A DNA stretch of 64,000 bases from assembly GCA_047967505.1 (NCBI GenBank), contig CM106541.1. The stretch is one strand, 5' to 3'. Below, in pieces: positions 35,433 through 46,740 of this stretch. A program made the position numbers and the translations under genes. The notes beneath the pieces are model-generated. The model did no database searches and was not told where the DNA came from. It saw only the letters and a program-made list of their open reading frames with translations. Numbering within the stretch: position 1 is the first letter of the stretch; the number at the start of each line of letters is the position of its first letter. This DNA is from Dipteris shenzhenensis (lineage: Eukaryota; Polypodiophyta; Polypodiopsida; Gleicheniales).

Positions 35433-36624
35433 ATGTCGACTAGCAACCTCAATCTGGAGGCATCTGCTAAGTTAGACAACTCCAATTATGGTAAATGGAA
35501 ATACCGAATGGAGACCATTCTTGTGCTTCAGGACAAATGGGAGTATGTCGATGGATCTATACCTAGACCATTGGCCGATCCAGCCACCAGTAGCTCTACT
35601 CCATCTGTTGTCACAGTACCAGCAACGGGATCTACATCGGGATCTACATCTACACAAACAGTTTCCACACCAGTAGCAGATCCTGCCATTGCCCGAGCTC
35701 AAGCAGAATGGGATAAGAAAGACAAGTATGCCTATCACTTGATCAAGCAGAATGTGCAAGATGTCATGCTAGGACAGCTCAACATAGTCAAGACATCAAA
35801 AGAAGCATGGGATATGTTCGCAGCTCTCTACGAGTCCAAGAACACATCCAAGATTCTCACCCTGAGAAACCAGATCAACCAGAGTTTGCGCAATAGCAAT
35901 GAAACCGGTCATGCTTATGTACTCCGCATCAAAGACTACAACAATCAACTTGCAGCAGCAGGAGAGACTATGAATCCCACAGAAATGGTTCAAGTAATCC
36001 TGAATGGACTAGGAGAAGGATATGAGAATCTAGTCCAGAGTATTGCCATCCAACGGCAAATTCCAACACTGGAAGAACTTCAGTCAGTTCTACTTAGTAG
36101 AACTCAGGACTCAGGCCATTCAAGCACGTAAAGGTCATTCTAATGATCAGGCATTCACAGCTTCAGACAGAAGCAGAGGCAAAGGCAGAAACAGAGGTAG
36201 ATCATATCAAAAAAGTGTTCATCATCAACAAAGTCAAAATCAGCATCAGCATCAGCATCATCCTCAGCAACATCAGAATCAGCAAAGAGGAAATCATTCC
36301 AATCGAGGAAGATTCCAAGGACGAGGGAATGCATCCACCAATGTGTCAAACATTCAATGCAACTACTGTCACAAGTTTGGACACTATGAAAGAGATTGCC
36401 GCAAGAAGCAGTACGACCAAGGTGGTCAATCCAGTAGTAATCGAGGGAATTCTCGAGGAAGAGGAAATCATCGTGGTGGACATTATAGTCACAGTCATTT
36501 TGCAAATGAACATGGCAATATGTTTCTTGCAAGTGAGGAATTGCATCAGACTGATACAATGCACCTAGACACTGATTTCAATCCCAAAGAGGATTTCAGC
36601 TATCAAGTCGACCAAGTGGAATAG
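35433..36624 (+). pseudogene. Element C gag, first duplicate
   Basis: Starts MSTSNLNLEASAKLDNSNYG and shows the copia gag core: KWKYRMETILVLQDKWEYV, AYHLIKQNVQDVMLGQLN, TSKEAWDMFAALYES, VQVILNGLGEGYENL. The frame slips near 36115 by a 3-bp loss plus a frame change relative to the second duplicate. The His/Gln-rich segment and intact zinc knuckle CNYCHKFGHYERDC (about 36358-36399) are in the next frame, which ends before WYIDSGASSHM, where an extra G breaks the protease. Confidence 0.85.
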
Positions 36625-36874
36625 GATCCTTGGTACATCGACAGCGGTGCATCATCTCATATGGACAAATCACCAGGAATGGTTCACAGAAATGAAGCCA
36701 TTAGAAGGTCAAAAGAATGTCATCTACACAGCAGACAATACACCGAATCCGGTTCAAGGGACAGGTGTTATCCCTATGAATAATTTCACTGGTACAAAAG
36801 GATTAGTCAAAGATGTGCTTTATGTTCCGAAGCTCAGCAAGAACCTTTTGTCAGTAGGTCAAATGACGGAACAC
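36070..36874 (+). repeat. Internal tandem duplication in element C, copy 1 (805 bp)
   Basis: This segment, from late gag through protease to SVGQMTEH, is repeated directly at 36875-43352 (about 800 bp once B1 and its TSD are removed). The join shares AACAC with both parental edges (36065-36069, 36870-36874, 43348-43352). Confidence 0.92.
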
Positions 36875-37064
36875 TGGAAGAACTTCAGTCAGTTCTACTT
36901 GGTGAAGAACTCAGGACTCAAGCCATTCAAGCACGTAAAGGTCATTCTAATGATCAGGCATTCACAGCTTCAGACACAAGTAGAGGCAAAGGCAGAAACA
37001 GAGGTAGATCATATCAGAAAAGTGGTCATCATCAACAAAATCAAAGTCAGCATCAGCATCATCC

Positions 37065-37211
37065 TGTTGGGGTAAAGGGCAGTGTGCCCACCCACTTGTA
37101 CAGTGCCCATGTATACTCATATATATATGAAAGAGGAATAAGCTGGAGTAGCTTTTGCTCCACCACTTTTGGTGTCTCCCTATCCCTTTGTGTGTGCTCT
37201 CCTCTCCCACA
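37065..37211 (+). repeat. Element B1 5' LTR
   Basis: 147 bp, identical to the 3' LTR. TATA-like catatatatatg near the centre. The opening forms a GGGCA/TGCCC hairpin. Confidence 0.96.
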
Positions 37212-37225
37212 ACTGGTATCAGAGC

Positions 37226-39372
37226 CCACGGTGTTCAATCTACGAGGAGCTCTCTGAGCTTGGTAATGGAGCTATCGGGAGGCTGATGGCCGTCGAGCAC
37301 GAGCATGGAAGGAGCTATTTGTTGGCGATGAGTGGTGGCTATGGCGATGGCGGAGCTCGTGGCGATGGTGTTGGAGTTGCCGTGAGTAGTCCGTTGTGGG
37401 AGGAGGCTTATGCTCAATGAGCTACTTGGCTCATGGGACTTCGCTTGGCTTGTGAGCCCATTCGTGGTGATTGTGAGTCATGGTTGCTTTCAACGTGCCA
37501 AAAATGAGATGGCGTTGGACGATACAAGCTGCATGGAGAGAAGAGTTGACGATGCCGAGGAGCCATTGTAGAGCTGTTTGCTCTATTGAGTCACCATCTT
37601 GAACGTCGCTGGGCCGAGAGGGCGCTTGGAGCATGTATTCCTGTGGAGGCTTCACATTGATGAAGCTGGAGCTGCCTCAGTCTTTGGAGATGTTCCAGTC
37701 TTGGCATAGTTCTTTGCCATTGTCTCTAGCTCATCTGGGAGCTGTTGGGGAGCCTCTGGATTGCATGATTGATGCAGTTGAATGCTTGGGGGATAGCCGG
37801 TGTTGCATTTGAGGTCTTGGAGCTGAGCATTGGCTGATTTTGGTCTCTTTGCGGGACATTTTGCAGAAGTACGCCTTGTGGACATTGTGTGGGATATGTG
37901 CTTGTGCACTATGCAGCTTCTTTTGGTTGCAGTTGAGCTTTGTTAGCTCGTGTTTTCCCGTGCATTTGGGTCCTTGTACGGACATACTCTGGTGCATCTT
38001 AGTCCTTGTGAACATTCCGTTACATTTAGTCAGTGGGTTGCATATCTTTTTTGCAGATACATCACTTTGGCAGTGGCAGTGACACATGCTTTGACAGTGG
38101 TACATGCCTAGTTGAGATGCATTGACAGTTTGTTGGATGCATGGTTATTTGCCTATGTTGGATACATACAGTGGTACGGTGATGTATTGAGATCCTATCA
38201 GATTAGCATCATTTGGAGCACATTTCGAGGCTGTTTTGCCAGTGCTTTTGGGCTATTTAATTGCTGATCTATGAGCATTCTTGGGGCTGATTTGGTTGGG
38301 CATTGTACTTGCCATTTTGCTGGTGTTGCAGTTGACATACTGGGTGATCTGCTGGATGTATTTTGACCATTTTTGGGGCTGTTTTTTGCCGGAGCAGATG
38401 AGTGCTGTAAAGGACAGCAAACATTCAAGGAAGCTACTGTTGCTGTTTTTATGACAAAACAGTCATTTTCAGGACTGAATATCTCTTTCCTGGTGTGGAA
38501 TTGCACTTTGTACTGAACTGGAAAGTTGTAGTTCACAGAACATACTACAACTTTGCTTTTGGAAGCAAGTTGATCCGGTATAAGCTGCATGAGTTACAGC
38601 CTCTGCAAAACCACAAAAAGTTGCAGTCTGCTGTCTTTTTGTGACCAATGTGCAGGAAGCTGTTTTTCAGGTGAGAATATCTGAGAATCCACAAGGATTT
38701 GGCTCTTGAGGTCAACTGATAAGTTTTAGATCTTTCTACCAGCTACAACTTTGATGTTTACAGCTTTGGCATCCGATCTTTCAGTGAAAAGATATCGCTG
38801 TTCAAAGACAGGGACAGCGTGTTAGTTTGCCCAAAGTGGCTGTGAGGTATTGTTGTAGGAATTTCTCTTGCACAACAGTGAATTGGGAACTCACAGTAAA
38901 TTACAGAAAGTGATTGGAATCTCACTTCAGTCCAAGGGCATTATTGGCATTTTGGCAAGTCACTTTGGCACATTTGGCAAGTGGTGAATGCTTGATTTTG
39001 TTGCCAAACAATTGCGCGCTTGAGGTGATGCATTGGTGATGCAGTAAATGCCATTTCGATGCATTATGGATTTGCATTGGTGGATGCTACACTGATGTTT
39101 ATGGATAGTTGAGCTGGGCTCCTATTGCCATTAGTTGAGCAGGCATTGCTCATTTGGTTCAGTGCATTTCGTACTTGGATTGCCAGGCATTGGTAGGTTA
39201 CTGGGCTGCATATATTCTTGTTTATTCCTCTTTATGGCTGAGTGCTTTTGAGCATTGGATCAGCCAATTTATTTGGAGGCCTGATTGGTCTGGACAACAC
39301 TATATTTTTTGGTCATTTGGGTTGCCTATTGCACTATACTGCTCTTTGGTTGTGAGCTATTGTGCCACAGAT
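37226..39372 (+). other. 2.1-kb leader of element B1
   Basis: Separates PBS from the gag ATG at 39373. It holds only short frames in several registers; B2 has a related leader. Function unknown. Confidence 0.75.
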
Positions 39373-42300
39373 ATGGCATCTACAGCTGGTAGTGCCCTCT
39401 TTAATATTGAGAGGTTGGATGGATCAAACTTTCAGTATTGGAAAGAGCAGATTTATGATGTGTTAGTGCAGAAGAGGCAGCATAAGCCCATTCAATGCAA
39501 AGGTGTCAAGCCTAATAGCATTAAACAGAGTGATTGAGATGACATGGATGAGCAAGCATGCTCTATCATTCAATCATCACTCTCGAAGTCAGTCTACTTG
39601 CAGGTACAGGATGGTGTACAGGGTGTAGACTACCATGCATATGAGTTCTATACTCGCATATGCCGGATGTATGACCATGATAGTGTTATGTTACAGCATG
39701 ATGGGCTGAAATACAGCCTTGATATGCACTCCAAAGGTCGATCAATTGGTAGAAACAGGTCATGTTCAAGGGGGAATTCCAAGAGCAAGACTAGCTCTCG
39801 GACTTGTGTTAGATGTTTCTATTGTGGAAAGTATGGCCACATGAAAAAATATTGCTGGAAATGGCTGAGAAAATACAAGAAGAAGAGCAAGGTTAAGAAT
39901 GACAGGAAGAAGGAGAAGAAGCATGTTGAGCTTCAAGGCGTGGATGCCAGGGTTTCCACTGATAGTAGCAGTGATGAAGGCATTCTTTTGTCTATGTCTG
40001 ACACCTCCTTCTTGGCCACTGATGTACCCATTCTCGGTGATTGGATGTTAGATCCATGTGCTTCATGTCATATGACCCCTCATAGGTCATGGTTCAGTGC
40101 ATATCAGGAATGCATTGTGGAGAGTGGTTTGATGGGCATTGATCATTCTATGGATGTCTATGGTTATGGGGATATCCACCTTGTTATGCCTAGTGGCTCT
40201 ATTCTTGTTCTACATAGGGTTAGACATATACCAGGACTTGCTACGAGCAAGATCAGTACTGGACAGTTGGTTGAGGCAGGTTATCATGTCTCTTTGGGTG
40301 ATCATGCATGGAAGATTGCTAGAGGCAATCTGGTTATGGCTAGGGGATCACGGGTTGGATTCTCTTATGCATTGCATGTATCAGGTGTCCAGGATAAGAT
40401 GCTTATGATTAGTAAGCAGCCATCAGCTAGTTTATGGTATGCCAGACTTGGACATATGTCTACTGCAGGTATGGAAGCCCTTACAACATTGAGATACATT
40501 CCTGTTATGGATGTCTCTCAAATTTTATGTCATGATTGTGATGATGGTCAGCAGTCAGAATCCTCCTTTGTGAGGAAGACAGTTAGTGAGAGGTATCTTG
40601 AGCCATTGCAGTTGGTTCATAGTGCATTTTGTGGGCCTATGCCTACCGTTTCACTGGGTGGCGCCTCTTACTTTGTGACATTTATTGATGCTGCTACAAA
40701 GTACATATGGGTATATCCGATTCGGCAAAAGCATGATGTATATGATACATTTCAGCGCTTCTTGGGTAATGCTGAAAATCAGTCAGGAAAGAAGCTATTG
40801 AGCTTGATGACTGATGGTGATGCAGAGTTTACCTCTTCTAGATTTCAGCATCTATGTGATACACTTGGTATCAGGAGGGTGTTGACCACTCCTCATCTTT
40901 CTGCTCACGATGCCTTGGCAGAATGCATAAATCAGATTCTATTGGATAGGATTGGTAGCATGCTACGATATGCAGGTCTTACCGAATGCTATTGGGCTGA
41001 GGCATGTAAGACAGCTGCATACTTGCTTAACAGGTCACCCAGGAGATCTCTGAATGGTAGAGTGCCATTTGACTTCTTGACAGGCAGGGCACCATGTTAT
41101 GAGCATTTACGTGTGTTTGGTTGCGAGGCTTATGCTCATGGTTCCCGATCGAGGAGATGTATCTTCCTTGGATACAGTGAGTCCAGTGAGGACTACAGGT
41201 TATGGGATTCTTCAACTAGAGAGTTGATACGCAGCCATAATGTCTATTTCAGAGAGGATGCTATGTTTAGACAGCCCAGGACTATGGATAGCAGGAGAGT
41301 GGTGTTCCAGGAGGGTGTAAGTGCACTGATACCTCCGAATTCTTTGCAGGGGCAGCCCATATCCCTTGGAGTGGGAGGTTTTTCCCACAGTGAGCAGGTT
41401 ATAAAGTTGGGACAGCCACGATTACTTCCTGATTTTGGTCAGAGACGATCAGATGTCTCGAGCATTCCACAAGTTTATACTCCTATGGAGATTGTTGATG
41501 CATCTTCTATGGATAGTTACAGTTTACTCCCAGGATGCGGAGTGTCTCTTGCAGATGAGGATGAGGCTATGCATGGTGAGGAGGAAACCTTGGCTAATGA
41601 TGCCCGGTATGATCCATTGGCTGGTTATGCCAGGACAGATGTGGTTTCTGCAGTTATTGACTCGGGTCATATTGTGCATGGGCAGGAATCATTGATGTGT
41701 TTGCTTCGTAAGTGCCTTCATGGCCAGAAGCAATCCCCTCGAGCTTGGCTTCATAGGTTTAATACCGTTATGAGAGCTCAGGATGTGATGCGCAGTGAGA
41801 CAGGTTATGGTCTCAGTATTCAGGAGGTTGCTATCCTTCTGAGGTTACTTGCCATATGGTTCCTTATGGACAGGGATGCTTTGCAGTGGGAGCTGCATGA
41901 TCTTGATGATGTTTGTCAGATACTTGGTTGTTTCAGTATGGAGAGGGGGAAGTTACTGAGTACTCCATTGCCTGTATTGGCTTCATACTTGAAACACTGC
42001 AGGTTTGACGATCACAGATCAGTTGAGCAGCAAGTTATGGTTGATATGGCAGCCATAGTACTTCATGCATCCATGACTGTGTTGAGACTTGGTTCTCACA
42101 TGTTTGCCATTGGTGCTACACTTCCAATGGGAGTTGGTAGCATGATTATGGTAGATTTTGGCAGTAGGGAAGCAGTTGTGGACATCAGGTCCTTATGCTT
42201 CCAGGAGCAGCATGCAGGTGATGCAGGTTGGGTAGACCAGCAGAGGTCTATTGTAGGTTATGTGCTTATGGTCACAGGTGGTACAGAGACATTTTCTCTG

Positions 42301-42501
42301 CACAGTGACAGTTTGGGTGCTATGGACTTAGCACAAGAGCACGTGGTGGTGAGAGTTCACTCTCCCAGTGAGATCTGGCATGAGATCTTGGTTGACAGGC
42401 ATCTACAGCTTGTCATTTTCTATCCTGCAAACCTGATGTCTGCTAGCAGCTTATCCTCTATGCACTTTGCACATTGTAAAGTGCCGATGGGCATAGGATG
42501 A
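39373..42501 (+). CDS. Element B1 gag-pol-like polyprotein, one internal TGA
   Basis: A single frame of 1042 codons from MASTAGSALFNIERLDG to LMGIG, with TGA at 39535-39537 where B2 has TGG. The gag core keeps FQYWKEQIYDVLVQKRQ but lacks most of the second half of the usual gag domain. The zinc knuckle CFYCGKYGHMKKYC is intact. The protease site reads WMLDPCASCHM, DPC in place of DSG. Integrase keeps D in FVTFIDAAT, D in LMTDGDAEF and E in ALAECINQ. In the RT region the fingers are absent, motif A is TDVVSAVIDSG, and YVDD is replaced by AIWFLMD. RNase H loses its first aspartate segment. The enzyme set is therefore incomplete, yet the frame is open; mobility must come from a partner element. 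TGA could alternatively be read through, but I see no evidence for that. Confidence 0.85.
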
Positions 42502-42559
42502 TGGTCTGGTCATCTTGTTTTTCAGGCTATGGCTGATTGTATTATGTGTACTATACTCC

Positions 42560-42590
42560 CTTAAAGGCACACTGCCTTTAAGTGGGAGGT
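42560..42590 (+). promoter_or_regulatory. Element B1 PPT and perfect 10-bp hairpin
   Basis: CTTAAAGGCA (42560-42569), loop CAC, TGCCTTTAAG (42573-42582), then the purine tract TGGGAGGT and the 3' LTR. The stem is perfect. Confidence 0.85.
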
Positions 42591-42737
42591 TGTTGGGGTA
42601 AAGGGCAGTGTGCCCACCCACTTGTACAGTGCCCATGTATACTCATATATATATGAAAGAGGAATAAGCTGGAGTAGCTTTTGCTCCACCACTTTTGGTG
42701 TCTCCCTATCCCTTTGTGTGTGCTCTCCTCTCCCACA
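42591..42737 (+). repeat. Element B1 3' LTR
   Basis: Identical to 37065-37211, followed by TSD catcc. Confidence 0.96.
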
Positions 42738-42742
42738 CATCC

Positions 42743-44053
42743 TCAGCAACATCAGAATCAGCAAAGAGGAAATCATTCCAATCGAGGAAGATTCCAAGGA
42801 CGAGGGAATGCATCCACCAATGTGTCAAACATCCAGTGCAACTACTGTCACAAGTTTGGATACTATGAAAGAGATTGCCGCAAGATGCAGTATGACCAAG
42901 GCGGTCAATCCAATAGTAATCGAGGGAATTCCTGAGGAAGAGGAAATCATAGTGGTGGACACTCTAGTCACAGTCATTTTGCAAATGAACATGGCAATAT
43001 GTTTCTTGCAAGTGAGGAATTGCATCAGACTGATACAATGCACCTAGACACTGATTTCAATCCCAAAGAGGATTTCAGCTATCAAGTCGACCAAGTGGAA
43101 CAGGATCCTTGGTATATCGAGAGCGGTGCATCATCTCATATGACAAATCATCAGGAATGGTTCACAAAAATGAAGCCATTAGAAGGTCAAAAGAATGTCA
43201 TCTACACAGCAGACAATACACCGAATCCGGTTCAAGGGACAGGTGTTATCCCTATGAACAATTTCACTGGTACAAAAGGATTAGTCAAAGATGTGCTCTA
43301 TGTTCCGAAGCTCAACAAGAACCTCTTGTCAGTAGGTCAAATGACGGAACACAACTACAAAGTCATCTTCGACGGTGATGAATGCACTATCAGAGACAAA
43401 TCCAAAAGAGGCCAGCTAGTAGCAAAAGGTGTCAAGGAAGGACGCTTATACAGGATGCTAGCTACAGTACCAGATAAGCATGCCATGTCAGCACAAATGC
43501 AACAGATGCCACTATCTGCAAAATGGCACAAGAGATATGGTCATGTCAACTTCAAGTACTTGTTAGATCTAAGGAATCATAATATGGCAATTGGGATTCC
43601 GAAGCTACAGTTTCTTGGAAAGGTTTGTGAAGCATGCTGCTTCGGCAGACAAAAGCGAACCAACTTTGTCAGAAGTACCTCTCGTGCACGAGGTATTCTT
43701 GATTTGATTCATACAGATGTATGGGGTTATGCCCAGACCCACAGCATCAATGGTTCACTTTATTACTTGACCTTCATCGACGACTATAGCAGATATTGTT
43801 GGGTCTACTTTCTGAAAGAGAATCTGAAGTGTTTGCTAGATTTCAAGAATTCAAAGCCATGGTAGAAAACCAGACAGGCAGAAAGATCAAGGTCATGAGA
43901 TCCGACAGAGGAGGTGAATACATGTCTTCAGCATTCATGAACTTTTGCAAAAATCACAGCACTTTTGCAAAAATCACAGCATTCGAAGACAATTCACATG
44001 TGCAGATACTCCTCAGCAAAATGCAAGAGCTGAAAGGAAGAATGGGACTTTAG
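42743..44053 (+). pseudogene. Element C protease and integrase (second duplicate onward)
   Basis: The Q-rich gag tail and zinc knuckle resume (CNYCHKFGYYERDC, with the histidine changed to tyrosine). The frame 42999-43865 shows protease WYIESGASSHM, where the catalytic Asp is Glu, then the integrase zinc domain (WHKRYGHVN...CEACCFG) and LIHTDVWGYAQ...LTFIDDYSRYCWVY. Frameshifts near 43820 and an exact 20-bp tandem duplication at 43941-43980 disrupt the core around VMRSDRGGEYMS. Confidence 0.87.
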
Positions 44054-44690
44054 CAAACAGTGCTAGAGCAATGCTTAGTGAAAAGCATCTTCCAAATCAG
44101 TATTGGGCAGAAGCAATAGCTACAGCTAACTACTTGCTTAATCGGCTTCCTACCGAACCGATACAAGGTATGACTCCTTATGAAGCATTCACTAGACACA
44201 AGCCATGCATTGGGCATCTCCGCATATTTGGTTGCATAGCATATGCCCACATACATGATGATCATCGCAGGAAATCGGATGCAAAGTCACGCAAATGCAT
44301 CATGGTTGGCTACAGTGAAGAAAGCAAAGCATACAAATTGTATGATCCCATCAACCGCAAAGTCATTATCTCCAGAGATGTAATCTTCGATGAGGAATCA
44401 GAATGGAAAACCTCACCTACACAGGAGATAGAAGCATCGACTTCACAATCATCTACAGAAAAGGTTGATGAAGAAGAGCAAGAATTGCCAGCAACACCCC
44501 AAGCAGTGCCACAGCAGCTCAGACGGTCTACTAGGGAAAGCAGACCACCAGCCAGATTGACATATGCTCAGAAAGGCAAAGTAATTCAGGTGGAAACCAC
44601 CAACTATGCTCTTATGACTACCATCATGGCTACAAAAGAGCCAGTGTACTTCGAAGACGCAGTAGACAAGCCCGAATGGCAAACTGCTAT
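43945..44690 (+). pseudogene. Element C integrase C-terminus and linker, cut by MITE 2
   Basis: After the 20-bp duplication a new frame gives TPQQNARAERKNGTLANSAR (third catalytic Glu retained), the copia segment HLRIFGCIAYAHIHDDHRRK, VGYSEESKAYKLYDP and VIISRDVIFDE. Then follows the acidic linker and RRSTRESRPPARL leading into RT. It ends at PEWQTAI where MITE 2 is inserted; RT resumes at 44938. Confidence 0.87.
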
Positions 44691-44937
44691 CTCGGGGGGG
44701 TCACTCATCATATGTAACCCTATCACGTGAGTTCAACAGAAGGATATTTTTTATTTCTAAAATTTACAGAAATAAATATACATAAGGGACTATTTTAAAT
44801 AGTTTTGGAAAAAATTTACAGATTTGTATAGAAAAGGGGTACATTTTATTAATGAAAAAATTTACAGATAAGGGATTTTAAATATAGGCCTTAAACGCAC
44901 GTGATATAGAGGGTTCATACATAGTGACCCCCCTGAG
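44691..44937. mobile_element. MITE copy 2 (247 bp, 8-bp TSD actgctat)
   Basis: Starts CTCGGGGGGGTCACT, ends AGTGACCCCCCTGAG, flanked by actgctat (44683-44690 and 44938-44945). Deleting the element and one TSD restores continuity of the copia RT frame in C, direct proof of insertion. Confidence 0.97.
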
Positions 44938-46390
44938 ACTGCTATGAATGAAGAAATGGATGCTTTGTATAAAAATAACACTTGGGAATTATGCGACCTT
45001 CCACCAGGAAAGAAGGCCATAGCCAACAAATGGGTATACAAAGTGAAGTACAATCCAGATGGCAGTATTCAGAGATACAAAGCCAGATTAGTTGCAAAAG
45101 GATTTGCACAACAATATGGCCAAGATTATGATGAGACTTATGCTCCAGTAGCAAAGATGGATTCCATACGGTTCTTGATATCACTAGCGACACTCAGTAA
45201 ATGGAATGTGTATCAGCTCGATGTCAAGAATGCATTTCTCAATGGTTATCTAGACGAGGAAGTCTACATGCCTGAGGAAGTCTCTACAGGTTAAAGCAAG
45301 CACCCAGAAGTTGGTACAGCAGAATTGACAAGTATTTTGCTGATCTGGGATACATGAAGTCCAATGCAGATCATACTCTCTACTACAAAGTTCAAGGGGA
45401 AGAAATTACTATTGCACTTTTGTACGTAGATGATCTGATTGTGACAGGAAGCAAAAATAGCTTCATCAGAAAATTAAAACAAGACTTATCTGCAGAGTTC
45501 GACATGAAAGATCTTGGACTTATGCACTATTGTCTTGGAATTGAGTTCTGGAAAGATTCAAATAGCACATTCATGAGTCAGCTCAAGTATGTTGACAGTC
45601 TCCTGAAGAAGTTTCATATGGCAGATTGCAAGATTGCAGCCACTCCCATGGAACAGAGTTTGAAACTTACTAAAGATTCAGAAAAGCCTACAGTCAATGA
45701 CAGATACTACAGGCAACTCATTGGATCTCTTATATATCTGACAATCACACGGCCAGATATTTGTTATGCATAAGCTCACTAGCACAGTTTATGGCAAATC
45801 CAAAACAGTCTCACTGGAATGCAGCCAAAAGAGTCTTGAGATACATCATAGGTACAAGACAATTTGGGATAGAATATAGAGCAAGTCATCCACGGTTGCA
45901 TGGATACTGTGACAGTGACTATGCTGGAGATCATGAGACCAGGAGATCGACATAGGGATATGCATTTTTCCTTGGTCAAGGTGCTATATCATGGTTGTCA
46001 AACAAACAGCCAACTGTTTCTTTGTCTTCGACTGAAGCAGAATATAGAGCACTCACTACAGGTGCATGTGAGGCTATATGGCTCAGAAGACTATTGTCAA
46101 AAACAAATTACTTTGATGAGTCAAAGCCAACAACAATATACTGTGATAATCAATCGGCTCAAGCATTGGCCAAAAATCCAGTATATCACTCCAGGACAAA
46201 GCACATTGATGTCAGAGAGCACTTCATCAGAGAAAGAGTGTTACTTGGTGACATCACACTGCAGCATTGTGATAGCAAAGAAAATGTTGCAGACATCTTT
46301 ACCAAACCACTTGGTAAAGAGCTATTCAAGAAACACCGACTAGCTCTTGGTTTGATGCAGAGGAAGGACATTCCCATTAAAGGGGTGTGA
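44938..46390 (+). pseudogene. Element C reverse transcriptase-RNase H
   Basis: RT fingers (NNTWELCDLP, KWVYKVKYN, RYKARLVAKGFAQ) and motif A (LDVKNAFLNGYL) are present. A deletion near 45275-45295 removes the segment between VYMPE and LKQAPRSW and shifts the frame. LLYVDDLIVTG (45423-45434 for YVDD), the KDLGLMHYCLGIE thumb and SLIYLTITRPD follow. A frame change near 45770 and a TAG near 45955 precede RNase H LSSTEAEYRA, YCDNQSAQAL and ADIFTKPLGKEL, ending GV at 46388. Catalytic residues survive but at least three lesions break the frame. Confidence 0.88.
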
Positions 46391-46478
46391 TGGAATGTAA
46401 TGCTCAGTCCTTCTTCTATTCCCCAGAATCATCATCTTGAGGGAAGGCCTACTTCATGATGTTGATCTTGAGGGAAGG

Positions 46479-46735
46479 TGTTGAGAGTTCACGCTCAACA
46501 TCATGTGATCATGTGTGCATAGCACCATCACGTGATCATATGTGCATAGCACTAACCTTATAGAGTGCTATAAAGGAAAGGGTTAGATCCTCTAACCCTA
46601 ACCCTAAAAGGGTTTGTATATATTCTATTTTTTCAACTAATTCTAGTGTACAGTTAGTCATTTGTGGTGTGCTCTCTAGCTGTGCCCTCTCTCCTCATCT
46701 CCACTCTTCTCCTCTCCCCTCTTCATATTTTGTCA
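46479..46735 (+). repeat. Element C 3' LTR
   Basis: 257 bp, three substitutions from the 5' LTR, including the same telomere-like motif. Followed by TSD atttt. Confidence 0.95.
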
Positions 46736-46740
46736 ATTTT

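Larger units (their letters stand above)
37065..42737 (+). mobile_element. Copia element B1 (youngest insertion, TSD catcc)
   Basis: A 5673-bp element with 147-bp LTRs (37065-37211, 42591-42737) that are identical over their length, flanked by catcc (37060-37064, 42738-42742) in the Q-rich gag of element C. PBS TGGTATCAGAGC at 37214-37225, PPT with hairpin at 42560-42590. It carries one long ORF with a single internal TGA. The family shares LTR head, PBS, PPT hairpin and C-terminus (MGIG) with A and D but has lost key protease and RT motifs. Confidence 0.96.
36875..43352 (+). repeat. Internal tandem duplication in element C, copy 2 (interrupted by B1)
   Basis: The second copy restarts in gag directly after the protease of copy 1, runs to 37064, is interrupted by B1 (37065-42737), and resumes at 42743 through zinc knuckle and protease to 43352, where it continues into integrase. 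It differs from copy 1 by scattered substitutions and small indels (for example one fewer CAG-type repeat in the Q-rich part). Confidence 0.9.
32659..46735 (+). mobile_element. Copia element C (host of B1 and MITE 2; TSD atttt)
   Basis: LTRs of 257 bp (32659-32915, 46479-46735) differ at three sites and are flanked by atttt (32654-32658, 46736-46740). PBS at 32916, PPT cttgagggaagg before the 3' LTR. Internal sequence encodes gag, protease, integrase, RT and RNase H but contains an 805-bp internal tandem duplication, B1, MITE 2, a 20-bp duplication and further lesions. It belongs to a copia family distinct from A/B/D and from E. Confidence 0.95.

Noticed and set aside
36155-36559. 134-codon minus-strand ORF rich in Asp, Cys and Phe
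   Set aside because: Antisense of the His/Gln-rich gag segment of element C.
39535-39537. Programmed readthrough of the TGA in element B1
   Set aside because: B2 has TGG at this position and no readthrough context is apparent; a simple nonsense mutation is more likely.
39544-42501. 985-codon ORF as a host gene
   Set aside because: It lies between identical LTRs with PBS, PPT and TSD, and its domains match copia gag and integrase; it is element B1.
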